DNA of 64,000 nucleotides from Phytophthora sp. 'mugwort' (Eukaryota > Oomycota > Peronosporomycetes > Peronosporales > Peronosporaceae). Positions 20,013 through 31,800 of this stretch are shown here, piece by piece. The notes beneath the pieces are model-generated. The model did not search any database, was not told the origin of the DNA, and saw only the letters and a list, made by a program, of their open reading frames with translations. The stretch is taken from positions 4,278,001 to 4,342,000 of the forward strand of contig JAUCEF010000016.1 of NCBI GenBank assembly GCA_033558025.1, read 5' to 3'. Each line of letters begins with the position of its first letter. Positions within the stretch are counted from its first letter, which is position 1. A program made the translations under genes and the position numbers.

Positions 20013-22391
20013 TCATTCTGAAATACTGCTGAGATTCTTGGGCTGACTACTTCTCCTTCCTCGCATGCTTAGGGGCTCAGCTTCGCTCTCCTGCTCTGCT
20101 GCGATTGCTTCCGCTTCTCTTTCCTCTGGTACCGGTGTTGTTTCTTTGGCCTCGGCTGCAGAAATGGCCACCTTTTTTTTTGCTGAAGCCTTACGGCGCG
20201 CCTTCTTAGCTTCGTTTGCCTTCTGTTCTACTTTATCATTCGGCGCGTAGATTGGATCGGAGCGGAACTCCTTTGGGACGTACGGGCGCACCTTGCTGAA
20301 CATTTGCTACTTCTTCTCAGGTTGGGCATTGGCCGTTGCAGCGGATCCATGTGGCTCTCGAAGAGGCCTCGCACTTTTACCTCAGACGTAGGAATGCCAT
20401 CAAATGACCGACGTAAATCTTGCGTCACCACGTCGCTATCAGGGCCCGCCCTACCGGACACGACACCCGGGTAGGCGGTTGCCATTCCAAAGAGCTGATA
20501 GCTCTGCACGCTCTTCATGTCCTTCTAGGCTTCCTGAACAGCCGTCCAGAACACCTTCATCACCGAGTTCTCGTTAGGGACATGCACTAATGCGGAGCTG
20601 GACGCTGCGTTGACTACATCGAGCAATTGATCCATCATCCACACGTCCTCGCGCGCAAACTGCTTTCGGATGTGACCAAATCCACGGTCTTCTGCATTCT
20701 TAGTATGCCCCTTGATGAAGAACTTCAGGTCGATTGTCTCCAGGTCCCCCATTTGGGCAAGCCCCAGCAGCATCTTCACGACAAAGTTGTTCTTGTTTTG
20801 CCCCCCGCAATTGTCGGCGTAGATAGTGACTTTCCGGTGGCCGTTGGCAACGACGATCTTCTGAATGAAATGGAAAAGCAAGCTGTTCACCTCATCCGTT
20901 TCCTTGCCAGCCACGGACTCCTCGTAGACGTAATTGTACGGAATGTTCTTGTTCGCGTAGTAGATGCCGAAGAGATACACGCTCACCAGCGACAGAAATT
21001 ACCACTGGGATGGCGTCGCACTCACTCTGGGCAGCGTGAGATTCTGGCTGAAGTCCATCACAATAACAGTGTGCTCGTCTGAGGCTGCTACAAGATCAAC
21101 CTGGTACTCCTTCCTGTAATAAAATGTTCACAATAAAACAAATGATCTTAGTATCCACAGCCAGATCAAAATTATGCTTGTGTCCCAAATGGCGTACCTC
21201 ATAGTCTCAGCTGCTGCGATGTGCACTCCAAGCTCCTCAGTGAGCTCTGTGGTAACACCGGCCTCATGCGCGAGTAGAGAATGGAACACGCGTCACAGAT
21301 GTTGCTCCGGGGTGAGCGAATGCGAATTGTTGGGCAACACGACTGCGACAGCTTTCGAAATGTAGATAGCTGAGGCACTCGAACGTCCATCTCGTTCTCA
21401 GCCACGTAGTTCTGCATCTCGGTGTACAGTTGATCCCATGTGAAGAACGCCGGCAGCAAGGTGTACTCCTCCACCGAGTATTGTTTCCTTACTACCCCGT
21501 CAATTGTCTCCTGAGAGCGCACGCGCACAGGAACCACGTCTCCAAGCGATGCAGCAAAAGCTTGGAACCACTGTGCGAGCCAACGAATTTGTATTTTGCT
21601 AGCGTTCAGATTCACCTTCCCTCTGTGTACCTGGACGGAGAATGCACCAGCCTGGATCTGCCTTCGGTACCGTGTAATTGTCGCTGTTGACACGCTGTAC
21701 ACCAAGCGCCAAGCGTCTCTACAGACGCGGCCAACCAAATAGTAGTAGGTAAACGTCTGACGTGCTCCGGTCCCGCGTCTGCGCACAGCCGCATCAGGCT
21801 TCATCGACAGCTCCAAAGCTATGAGATGCTCTGCGTCTTCTCCTTAGAGCGCATTTGGTCAATTGACATCCGGAGGTGTTCCAAGTCTGCTGCTTTGCCG
21901 CGAAGGCAGTTTTCATCACACTCATCCGCTTGGATCAAGCTCGTGACTCACGTTCCAAGATCATCGTCTAACGAAAAGATGCTTTCATCCGGATTTGATT
22001 CTTCACTTGAACCACAGCCGCCTTCGACAACGGCAACCACATCGGCCTCGACGGAGGACACGTCGACTTCGTCGTCGGACACACGCACTTAAGCGCTGTC
22101 GTCTGAGAATTCAACGTCGCTGTAGTCAGGCTCATCTCGGAGGGAGCAAGCAATTGTCTGGTTCCAGTGCTTGCCCGTTCGCTGATAGCAGGCGCTGGAC
22201 TTTCCTTTCGTTGCCCACTGAGAGTCGTCTCCGAACTTGCAGCAAGGACCACGCTGCCGCTGGACTGCTCTCCTACTGGCGGACGTGAAGGGGTCTGCGA
22301 CGGCGGTGTCTGCGCGGGGCGGGCTATCACGAGGTGCGTTGGGGCTGCGGTGCATTCTTGGGGGGGCGAAAGATGCTGCTGGTCGATACAC
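20013..22391 (-). pseudogene. DUF7869-type transposase-like gene, decayed
   Basis: Minus-strand gene read from about 22391 down. The N-terminal part is disordered and acidic (to about 21860). A helical region follows at 21816-21199. A likely intron at about 21195-21115 separates it from the conserved part (20986-20525), which contains TIYADNCGGQNKNN, KFFIKGHTKNAEDRGFGHIR and the nearby VVIVMDFSQNLTLP-like segment. These are hallmarks of a family widespread in oomycetes and some animals, which I believe corresponds to DUF7869 and looks like an RNase-H-fold DDE transposase. A Lys/Ala-rich tail ends near 20013. In-frame stops at 20999-21001 (TAA) and about 20528-20530 (TAG), plus frame shifts, make it a pseudogene. 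No terminal repeats were found. Confidence 0.65.
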
Positions 22392-22495
22392 CTGCTCTAA
22401 ATTTAGACTTCGAGAAAAACGCCCCTTGAGGGAAATGCTGTTAAGTACGTTTTTTGCTGGCCAATCTTTGAAGGCGCTTTTCTCGGAAAAAACAA

Positions 22496-22834
22496 ATGGT
22501 GCTTAGCGTCTTTTTGTTTGACGCGGTCTCATTTGTTAGCGCCATTGATCGAGAATTCCCGTTTCGCTTGCGTCGTAAGCAGTTCCCTGCACAACCAGCT
22601 TTTGCGATGACGATCAACAAGGCTCAAGGAGAAACGGTGATGGATCTAGGGCTGTATTTGGCCACACCTTGCTTCTCCCACGGGCAGCTATATGTTGCCC
22701 TCTCTCGAGTAACTTTGCGGTCGAGGTTCAAGGCGGCCATTGAGTACCCCGAGCTGGAGGAGGATGACGAAGTTTACACACAGACATCGTGTATAGGCAA
22801 TTTCTTACCGATTAGGGATGATCAATATAAGTGA
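22496..22834 (+). pseudogene. C-terminal remnant of a Helitron Rep-helicase
   Basis: A 112-residue ORF. From about residue 20 it reads [27 protein letters not shown], then [21 protein letters not shown]. These are the last helicase motifs (V and VI) of the PIF1-like helicase domain in Helitron RepHel proteins. The Rep nuclease and most of the helicase are missing. I could not find a convincing CTRR end with a preceding hairpin directly downstream; a GTGA microsatellite follows the stop. Confidence 0.85.
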
Positions 22835-22861
22835 GTGATTCAATTGTGGGGTCAGTCAGTT

Positions 22862-22914
22862 AGTGGGTGGGTGGGTGAGTGGGTGAGTGAGTGAGTGAGT
22901 GAGTGAGTGAGAGA
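22862..22914. repeat. GTGA/GTGG-type microsatellite
   Basis: Imperfect array of 4-base units, GTGG then GTGA, just after the Helitron remnant. Confidence 0.9.
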
Positions 22915-23485
22915 GTCAGTTAAGGGATGAGGGACGCAGTGCGGAGCTGTTCACGTGCGTGTGCTACCGTTTCACGGTCTAATTTACATTCAAAATTCAG
23001 CTAGTTTATCTGAAGCACCTTACGCGGCTTGGCGACTGTTAGTATTTTGGGAGTGAGTGACTAAATTTGTTCTTCACTGGTTATTGAATGACCAAGTGAA
23101 CGTCTAAAGTCCGTGAGTTCGTAAACGTACAGATTGGTTTTCCAGGTTATCAGCTCGCATATTAGATGCATAATAAACGCAACTAAAGTATTGCGTTGGT
23201 AGATTGGCAATGGGAAAAGGGCAATTCCAACGTATCGAGTCGGAGGGACATGAAAAATATGTGTATGTCTATACAAATGCTATGATGTTAGCATATCACA
23301 TGCATATTTTCATGCTATCCGACCCATCCGACCGGGGTAGTCATTGAAGAATAAGTACATTCGCTTTTTTTCATATGCATTAAGAATAACCAGAAGACAT
23401 TACATAGCGATATAATGAGATAACGGCAATTACTTTGTATTATATATGTTATACATATGCAGCTAACTATGTATTCATACATACT
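22915..23485. other. Non-coding stretch, no gene seen
   Basis: AT-rich sequence with only chance ORFs. It ends in an ATATATGTTATACATATG palindromic AT block just before the hairpin at 23486. Confidence 0.5.
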
Positions 23486-23549
23486 GCGGTCCTAGAGGTC
23501 CGGTGCCGCATCAGCTGCGGCTGCCGTGCTGCTTCGCCTCTAGGACCGC
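23486..23549. repeat. 13-bp perfect inverted repeat (hairpin) with GC-rich loop
   Basis: GCGGTCCTAGAGG at 23486-23498 pairs perfectly with CCTCTAGGACCGC at 23537-23549. The 38-nt loop holds a second small stem, GCCGCA/TGCGGC at about 23505-23521. It stands at a sharp change from AT-rich to CG-rich sequence, so it could be the end of a small transposon. No second copy occurs in this window. Confidence 0.75.
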
Positions 23550-23559
23550 TACCCAAAGT

Positions 23560-23990
23560 CGCGCCCGCCGACCATACCCTGCCGTCGCATGCATGTTCTA
23601 CCGGTGATACGGCGGTTGGACCCGAGAACGGCCACCACTCCAGCCACAGCCACCACTTTCCGCCACACCACTTCCATCCACCGCTGAAGTCCTGATGCCG
23701 GGGCGGTGGCTAGACTCCACTTCTGCTGCACATCTTGCCGCCATCTCCCGTCGCCGCCTTCCCGTCGCCGTCCTCCTGCCGCCGTCCTCCTGGTGCTGCC
23801 TACTACTCCGACATCTTGCTCCTCCTCCCGGTTCCGCTGTCCGCCACCGTCTCCAGCCTCCCTGCTTCCGTCCTCCTGGTGCCGCCCTTCAGCCTCCTGC
23901 TCCAGCCCCCTGGTATTGCCTATAGCTGCCGCTGTTGCCCGCTTGCCCCGACGAAGCCGACCTGCCACCACAGTTGCATCTGTCTTTTAA
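23560..23990. repeat. CCGCC/CTCCTG-rich low-complexity sequence
   Basis: Strong pyrimidine bias on the plus strand. ORFs in this stretch are proline- and serine-rich on one strand and Gly/Arg/Glu-rich on the other, and their codons give no further sign of coding. I treat it as low-complexity DNA, not a gene. Confidence 0.6.
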
Positions 23991-24170
23991 AAGTGCTAAG
24001 TTAAGTATGGCCCACAACATCGAAATGCATAAATGAATATATTTTCTTTGACGGTTGACTATTCGTAATGTACCATATTTTTGGTACATGTCGGATAGGT
24101 CCGTTGGCCGGATATTTTTTTAAATAATGGAAACGGGTACGAAAGATACAATGTAACATTTTTACACATT

Positions 24171-24236
24171 GTTGCGCTTAATAGCGCAGTGGACGAAACT
24201 GGGGGTTAAGGGTTCGATTCTTCCATCAACCAGCCT
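24171..24236 (+). repeat. tRNA-like Pol III head (SINE or tRNA relic)
   Basis: TAGCGCAGTGG at 24182-24192 fits the A box and GGTTCGATTC at 24211-24220 fits the B box. They are followed by CCATCAACCA and a short T run. A-to-B distance is 29 bases against about 44 in an intron-less tRNA, so the anticodon arm is missing and the acceptor halves do not pair. It cannot be a working tRNA; a SINE head or a deleted tRNA copy fits better. Confidence 0.45.
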
Positions 24237-24239
24237 TTT

Positions 24240-25813
24240 AAATGTCAAGTTAAAAAAGCCCGCCGAAACGAAGCGGAAGTGCCGTACGCGCAAATGGGAC
24301 CTAACACACAAAAACCACCGCCGCGTAGCGTCGTCGCTCGGCTAGTAGTCGTTCTAGAGTCCCCGCGCCATTCAGCCCAGCTCAAGTCTGTCCGCATTAT
24401 AAGATTAAAACCTAGCCCACCATGAGCCTCGAATGAAAGCGCCTCTGCGGCACGTTGTCGCTGCTAGCAACGAAGTCAAGTATGTAAAGTGGATGGCGGG
24501 GCGGCAGCGCTGAATGACGAGGAGGACCTCACCAGCTAAGCTGCTGACGCATTTACAGCATTCCGATTTAAGACCGGCGCGCTAACCTCAACGGCGCGGG
24601 ACTGGTGGCGGAAGCGTTAGGCTATGCTGGGTCCGAAAGGCGAGCGCCAGCGCAAGTTCGCGCACAGCGCAGCCCGCAACCGCCACCAGTTCGCATTGAA
24701 GACTGTAGGTGGGAGGGGACCTAAACTTGGAGACCATTGGTTGTGGATATATCCTATAATGCTATTTGAGTTTGAGCGCCTTCGCAAAGCAGGCATGACG
24801 ATGTCCTCTAGATTGGTTTTAATTTTGATTCGACTTTGATATAGGCAATGGTCATGAAATGGGCAACAAACATTTTTAATTTAACGGTAAGTGCTTCGTT
24901 AAACTACTGACTCCTCCTCAAGTTCAAGGCTTTACAGACAGATACAACACTATCTACCGCCGTCTCAACGGCAAGAAACTAGTCAGCAATGAAAAAAATG
25001 CGCGAGGTTCAAAGCGCTCAGGTTGCAAATTCAATTCGAAGGCGTTCCTGAAGAACATATTCCGCTCGTGCGGGCGGCGGTTGGCTCGTAGTAACGCTAG
25101 TATATCTGCGCACATGGTTGGCCTATACGCGAGCGATCTACTGGCAAGCGCACGTCGCACAACTTGCGAAGTAGCGAGTGCCCGTTCCACATGTTGACGC
25201 AGTTAATCCGGGACGCTGACGGCTAATGAGGAAGTGGTTACGGTCAAGGGCAAGGTGCTGTCCCCACAATCACCAGATATCACCAGAGATCTACAGACAC
25301 TAGCTAGGTATATGCCAGGCAGGTATCGACACAGTCTCCGCTAATTCCTGGAATGGAAGTACTCCTGCATGCGCAGGCGGGTCATATACCAGTACATCCA
25401 CCACCACGTAACAATGACCGTCGCTCGAAATTTGTTCGCGCGCTTGCGTAGCTCAGGTGATGTATCACTGCGTGTACTATCATTGATGATTTCCTAGTAA
25501 TGTTTATGCATTCTAATTGCTGACGGGTAGGTGCGCAGCTGTCGGACGATGACGCGGTTGTTGAACTCCTCTTGCACTTCAATTTGGAACCACCGGTGAT
25601 CGTGTCATCGGTGAATCAAAGGGGTCGTGGACATAGGAATGATTTCACACGCGTGTCCATGCGTGCTGGATAATTTTCCTGAAATACTTCAGATGGACGG
25701 CACCCATAAGACAAACTAGTGAGCGGATGTACTAGAATGCGAAGTTGGTGTGGTCCAAGTATTATCCAGGTATAATCTGGAATTTGACCACGTTTGTGTA
25801 CATATACAACTTC
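24240..25813. other. Unassigned stretch without a supportable gene
   Basis: Only short ORFs on both strands with no recognisable domain. The part near 24560-24700 is GC-rich and may be an old coding fragment. No repeats or RNA genes were recognised. Confidence 0.5.
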
Positions 25814-26683
25814 TGTAAAACCTGAGATTATTTTGCCGCGCGGGGGTGCCCCACGTAAGGCGTGGGGCACTATTACAGGCGGGGCACTATTAAAGGGATA
25901 GGGGCACTAAAACGTGTCGAATTGTCAATATGAGTCATGTTCAGATAGGAAGTCGTAGTTCTCATGTGCTTAGAGCATGCGTTAGAGATCGATCTCGGCA
26001 ATCGCGTCGACAAAAGCCTCGCCATCGACGGAGTCGCCGCTGATCCATACCACTTCGCTGATTTCGTTGACGATTGCAACACCAGCACGGCGCTTATTAA
26101 GAAATTCCGCGGAAGCTTTTCCGTAGACGGAGTGAGTCGCCAGCAACAGTTGATCGCCCGACCCTAGAAAGCAGCGTTGAAAGCTCGTCACGATCGTCTC
26201 GCTTGGCAAGGCTTTCCACGCCGGGGTTAGTCAGCTGCGAACTACCTCGTCTTGAGGGCGCCCTCACATTGCCACCCCTGGTATACTCGAAGTCACCACT
26301 TAGCTTCCACTCGTCGAGGCTAGTCGTGATATTATCCTTGAGGGGCTTGAACCACGCGTAGTCAGCTGGCTGGAGATGACCCGTCATTCCACCAGGGATC
26401 GCACAGAGTAAAATACCTCGAACATGCAAGTAAGCCTTCGACTATTGGAAATGTGGATCCTGCCAGTCAACGACGACAGAATAGCGTTTGGCTGAACCAT
26501 GGGAAAGTAGTACACCATGGTCATTGATTATGCGAGCTTCGATCTGATAATTCTTAGAATTATGATAATTAAAAGCAGAGGTGGGCATTATTAGAGGGAT
26601 GGGGCACTATCGCATGTCCCAATCAGAAGCCAATTTGTTTGGAGTGGGGCATTATTAAAGGGAGATCAATCTCAGGTTTTACA
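25814..26683 (-). mobile_element. Short pogo/Tc1-like deletion derivative with 16-bp terminal inverted repeats
   Basis: TGTAAAACCTGAGATT at 25814-25829 is exactly inverted at 26668-26683, enclosing 870 bp. Just inside each end, on the same strand, lie copies of a GGGGCAYTATTA motif: 25881-25892 and 25865-25874 on the left, 26602-26609 and 26646-26657 on the right. The interior carries the C-terminal part of a pogo-like transposase. No clear target duplication is visible. The element abuts the truncated LTR of element B. Confidence 0.7.
25982..26429 (-). pseudogene. C-terminal remnant of a pogo-like (DDE_1) transposase
   Basis: Minus-strand ORF beginning HVRGILLCAIPGG and continuing MTGHLQPADYAWFKPLKDNI. 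This is the P-x-G-x-T-x-x-x-QP-x-D segment that follows the second catalytic Asp in pogo/Tigger-type transposases. A second ORF (26209-25982) with TIVTSFQRCFLGSG is the typical following helix. The first catalytic regions and the DNA-binding domain are absent, and a stop (FQ-stop-SK) lies just upstream. Confidence 0.7.
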
Positions 26684-26767
26684 TTACCCGATTCTCACGA
26701 CGATTTCAAATGACCAATTTGGGCACGGTCAATCTGCGCAGTACCTTCTTTTTGAGACAACTACGGC

Positions 26768-26966
26768 TTATCTGCGGCAAAGCCGCCTGTAGTGTAAATG
26801 TATAACTCTAATTATCTACCATAGTTAAACCTAGTCAAATGCGAATCGAGTGGGCCTGTGGCCACGTACTAAAATCTTGTTAATACAAGTTGTATCACGT
26901 ACCACTTGCTGCAAGGTGACACGTACCAGGGCTACACTTCGTGCCACCTTCGCGTAACTCCGTTAC
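26768..26966 (-). repeat. 3' LTR of element B (truncated)
   Basis: In the minus orientation the LTR starts TGTAACGG at 26966, right after a purine tract GGGGGAGAG (plus-strand CTCTCCCCC at 26967-26975). Its distal part, 26768-26865, matches 34198-34293 (for example CATAGTTAAACCTAGTCA and TCTGCGGCAAA at both). The last part expected near 26760 is missing, cut off close to the pogo-like element. Confidence 0.75.
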
Positions 26967-27084
26967 ACTCTCCCCCAATAAACCGTGGACACACTTATCC
27001 AAGAGGGTCTGATTACATCAATCTCAAACTCTTCAGCTCCAAGAGCGGGTCGACGTCCGTTCCGCATCGAGTATCCGCACTCAG

Positions 27085-28815
27085 ATGTCCACAGCCAATT
27101 GGTCTTTTGACCTCGCTCGTTCGCCTCGCGACAACATCTCTCACCGCGGGCGAAGCCCATCTGTGTCCCCGACACCTTCGTCACCTCTGTCATCCCGTCC
27201 GGGAGAGATCTCTGACCGCGCGCCACCAGTAGCATCGCGGATCTCGGTGCTTGATTATCAATCAGAGCAAAAGCGTCGATACGATCAGAACACCATTAGT
27301 GGTATCGGAAAAACCGCTGGAAGCAATGCCCCTGTGCGCTATACGCGAGACAACCTCTTCGATGACCTTGAGGAAGGTGAAGAGGAGGTCGACGACACTG
27401 AGTCCATGACCGGTAGTAGCCCTGTCCGCTCGCGGAGCCCGCGCCGCCAACTGCGCGCTCCGAATCCGTTCGCGCTCTCGACTCCACGAGTCATACGCAA
27501 TGCGCCTCCGCTATCTTCGCGGGTAACAGAAGCTGATCCCAGGGGATCTGGTGTCGTCACCAATCATTTGGACGAAGTCCAGGAGCGACAGCTTGCGGCT
27601 GATCCGCAGCTCCCACGCTCAAGGCGGCCTATGGCTCGGCCATTGCTTACCCCGTCACGTCGTGACTATGGCTTCGAACCTCGCGATCCCAGCGAAGTGG
27701 CTCGCCGAGCAGTTGGAGTTGCTAACACGTATGTGATTGGTCCGGCGGCCACTACGCCCGACAAGCTCGCCGCACGGGAGTCTCATCAAGAGAGATACTT
27801 GACTCCTTAAGTGACTACGCAGCGCGAGTATCGTGAGCGCCTGCAAGTTTAAGCCCGGCACGGCTCAGTGCCACCTATGCGGATTTAGCCAGGCCTGCAC
27901 CTATCAGGAAGGCGTCTCTGAAAGACGAGGGTCCGTTCCAGAGCTGGGACGAAGGAGCCCGCAAGCTCTCTTCCCTTGATGCCCTTCGGGCTACCTTCAG
28001 TGAAACTGATGTTCGAGTTGAACGTAGACTCCGTTTCCAGTTTGCGAAACTCAAGGCGAAGCGTCAGTTTCCCCCTGCCTACCGGCCTCGCCCCCAGGGC
28101 TCTCACGCACTCACTGCCCCTGCTGTCACAGCCAGCGGCTCTCACGCTCGTGAGGGCGCCTCCTCCAAGACCAGAGCGACAGCTTTGCTGCTGGCCTTGG
28201 CTCCCCAGCCGATATTGCCGGGAAGCGCCAGGCTAGCGACGCATCGGTCGCTGGCCCTCGGGGCGCTGCTGATCGCGGCGATCGAAAGCGTCCACGACGT
28301 CAGGGCAATCTTGCCGGAGGGGAACCTACTACTCCCGTGAGTTCTATGAGTGAGTGATACCCCCTCCACTTCACAAGATAATGGGTATGATCCTGCCGAC
28401 GACGCCACATCATTAAGCGCTCCAGATGGTGGTGGGAATCTCTATGCTCATCGGCGGCGGTCTCTGACCGGATGGATCCTCGCGCTGCGAGGCGGAGTGA
28501 CATGCTACAGGTCCAGTACCGGGTGCAGGACCTTCAGGTTCGCTGCAGTAGGCGACGATTCACCGCGACCGTCTCGCTGACGAGATCGATGTCGCGCATC
28601 ATCGGATCGACGGGTTCCAGTCTTTTGCCTCGGTTGCCAACCGCCTGGAGCTCCTGGAGAGGTCCTCTGCTCGTCGTTTCGAAGCGCTGAAACGTTCGCT
28701 CGCTGAGCTACGTAGTCAGTTGGACCTCCTCGTGCGCCTTCAGCGCTTTGGCCAACCACCGGCTGTGGCGCCAAGTCCTCCTCGCTCACCCGAGCCGGGT
28801 TCCGATACGGCTTAA
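27085..28815 (+). CDS. Opposite-strand ORF between pol and 3' LTR of element B
   Basis: Runs against the element's pol. The first ORF (27085-27810, 241 codons) starts 119 bases inside the LTR boundary and encodes Ser/Pro/Arg-rich disordered sequence with acidic DDLEEGEEEVDD and an SR-like SPVRSRSPRR. Coding-like sequence continues with frame changes through 27950-28340 (charged, RRLRFQFAKLKAKRQF). It ends in a leucine-rich coiled coil at 28560-28815 (VANRLELLERSSARRFEALK) that overlaps the 3' end of pol on the other strand. I recognise no family. Elements C, D and F show ORFs in the same position. Could be a true accessory gene or a structural by-product of skewed base composition. Confidence 0.45.
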
Positions 28816-31800
28816 GGAGGCCTACGTAAAACACGGGATTGTACGCACTTTCTTCGGAAGATTGAGCGTGTACGCAAGGCCCTTTCTGGCCACGACCTTA
28901 AGAGGTCCAATGAAGCGCGGGCGTAACTTGGTCTTAAAGACCGCAGACATTGCATATGTAGGTAGATTACTAAAACTTTGTTACCGACCTTAAACACTTT
29001 AAAGTTGCTTCTGCCCTTTGCATCAGCCTGTTTCGTCTAAACATCCTGGCTATCAGCCATCGCATCGCGTATTTTCATTCAAACGCGTAGACACGAACGT
29101 GTCAGCTTGCTTGCGAACTGCAGCTGGGTTGATATCAGCTAGCCCATCAGTTATTCCACCCCCCACTAAGTCCAGAACCACGGAGTGGGGGCGTCAGAGG
29201 GACGGGAGGGTGTGTGAGACCGTTCAAGTAGAACGGGTGAAGCCTGTCGAGGCATGCACCGCATTGATCAATGCAAACTCAACGAGTGGGGGCATGGCGC
29301 TCCATTGCTTGGGTCTGTCTGAACAGACACTCCGTAGCATGTCTTCGACAACGCGATTCACGCGTTCCGTCTGACCAACGGTTTTGCGGATGGTCCGCTG
29401 TGGGCATGTCGAGTGCCGAGCACCTTAAAGACCGACGTCCAAAACGTACCCGTGAAACGGGAATCTCGATCCGAGACAATTGATCTGGCAGACCATGCTG
29501 TCGAAAAACACGATCCATGAACAGCGTGGCTGTTCCTTCTCCATCGATGTATTCTGGCCCCGTCGCTAAATGAGCCATCTTGCCCATCGGTCGACAAAGA
29601 CCACGATACCTGTGTTGCCATCGCATCCCGCGGCCGGCCGAACACAGAGTCCATACTTATGGATTGCCAACACCCCATGGGTCTAGGCAAGCTGGCCAAC
29701 GGCGCCGCCGAGTGTGGCGAGGGTTTTTAACCGTTGACACGTCTCACACGTGCGTACATACGCACTGATCCACTTGGAAAGCTTCGGTCACCCGTAGTGG
29801 GAGCTCACCGAGCTGTAAGTCTTCTCTCGACCGAGAGGACCACCAAGTGGGGTATCATGTGCCTCATAGAGGATACGATATTTGAGATCCTCTTCGTGAG
29901 GAACCACGACCCGTGGGGTGTTTTCTGGATCAGTATCACAGTATAATAGGCCATCACCGAGAATGTATCGATGCAGCCTCGCGCGCAACCGCGCTGATAG
30001 CTTAATGTCTGAGTTAGCAAACTCCGCGCTTCCTAGCGCATGTAAAAGAGCTACGCAGGATTCATTACGCGCGTACGCAGCGCGGATCAAGTCTGTCACA
30101 GACGAAGCCACCGTCATGACGAGCGATCGCATAGTTTGGTCTGCGTGATAACGCATCGGCCAAGTCGTTCTATCTGCCAGGCTGGTACGTCACCTCGAAG
30201 TTGTAACTCCGCAAAAAAGGAGAGCTAACGGGCCAATCTCTGAGAAAGATGAGGCGACTGCGTCGCAGTGCGTAGCGACGCATTATCAATGTAGATCACA
30301 AACGGCTTGGAGCCGAGTAGATGAACCCTGAATTTGATGAGCGCATACTTAATCGCAAGAAGCGCTTTGTCATGACCTGGATAGTTCTTCTCAGCAGCCT
30401 TAAGCTGGCGAGATTCCAACGCGATCACGCGTTCACGCCCTTCGGTGTTTGCTTGCATTAAAGCACTGCCGATGGCGAAGCCCGACGCATCACAGACGAC
30501 GCTGAAGGGATGATCGGAATCTGGCAGCGCCAGGATCGGCGCCTGAAGGACCGCTTGATGTCCGGTGTCCCAACACCAGTCCAAATCCTTCTTAAGGCGA
30601 TTGGAGACAGTGGCATTGCCACCTCAGCATAATTCTTGCTGTACTTGTGCAAGTAATGGCCAGACCAAGCCACTTCTGTAAGTCTTTCTGGTTCTTTGGA
30701 ACCGGCCAGTCTACAACGGACTTGACCCTAGCGGGATCCGCTCGAAGGTCTCGTTTCCCAATGAACCATCCCAGAAAGGGGATCTCTTCAGCGCCGAAGA
30801 CACATTTGTTGATGTTGGCATATAACTTGTGTGTGCGCATGCACTCGGGCATCGCTCACAGGCGCTCAATGTGGTTCTCCGCATCAGTCTTTCCGTGCTC
30901 CGCACGACTGTGGACGAATATGTCGTCGAACTATGTCTGAGCATACGCCCTGTGGGGCCTGGACAGTTGCGTCACAAGCCGTTTGAACGTCGCAGGAGCG
31001 TTTAACAGCCCTTGGGCATTATTAACCACTCCAGAGCATACCGCTCGGAATGCTGACTACCGTAAGCGGAATATCGCTTGCTCGCATGAGCAATTGATGG
31101 TATCCATCGACCAAGTCGAGGGCACTGTACACCGTACACACCGTCCTGTTGTTCTGGAGAACGTCCTTCCTCGGAATAGACGTCTGCACCTGAATGGTGG
31201 CCGCGTTAAGCTTGTTAAAAGCATGAACGATTCGCCACTTCCCATCCGTCTTTCTGACACAGAACGTATGCGTTGAATGCGGAGCCTTGCTCCGCGCACC
31301 ATACCCGCCTCGGGCTTAGCTCGGAAGAACGCGTCAATGATGTCACACTGCTCCCGTGGAAAAGGCCACTGCTTTGTCACGCAGTATTTGGATCCAGGAC
31401 CAAGTCGATCTCATGACGTACACCTCGATCCGTAGGTAGCCTCGTGGGAGGTTCCTTCGAGAACACGTCTTGATATTCCTTCACCAAAGAGTAGTATGGA
31501 TCCGAGGGGTCCTTGAGGATCGAGGATCCTACCCACGCATTCAGCGCCTTCTTGCTGTCCGCAAGGACAGCTTTATCCAAAAGCGACGACGTGTTTAACT
31601 CCTCTTCAGGTCGTAGAATGGCCAACTCGGCTAACTCGCCGGCCTTCAAGGCGTCGCCGAACTCGGCCATGTACATCTCGTCCAGCTCCAACAGAGCGTC
31701 CGCAGTGGGCGTAGTCTCTAGACTGATGTTGCCATCGACTTCCCCTATCACTCTGTTGACGAGTGTATATAGCTGCTCGCTATCACCAGGAGTATCTTTA

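Noticed and set aside
22981..23010. Helitron 3' terminus near CTAGT after the helicase remnant
   Set aside because: No hairpin stands the right distance before it, and a CTAG-type sequence is common by chance.
23549..23990. Proline-rich or Gly/Arg-rich protein gene
   Set aside because: Low-complexity sequence gives long ORFs in several frames at once; nothing else supports coding.
24171..24236. Functional tRNA gene
   Set aside because: A-to-B box distance is too short, there is no anticodon arm and the acceptor stem does not pair.
10000..31000. Programmed read-through or reassigned stop codons in transposons
   Set aside because: Stops occur together with frameshifts and deletions in the same copies, so ordinary decay explains them; intact host genes here use normal codons.
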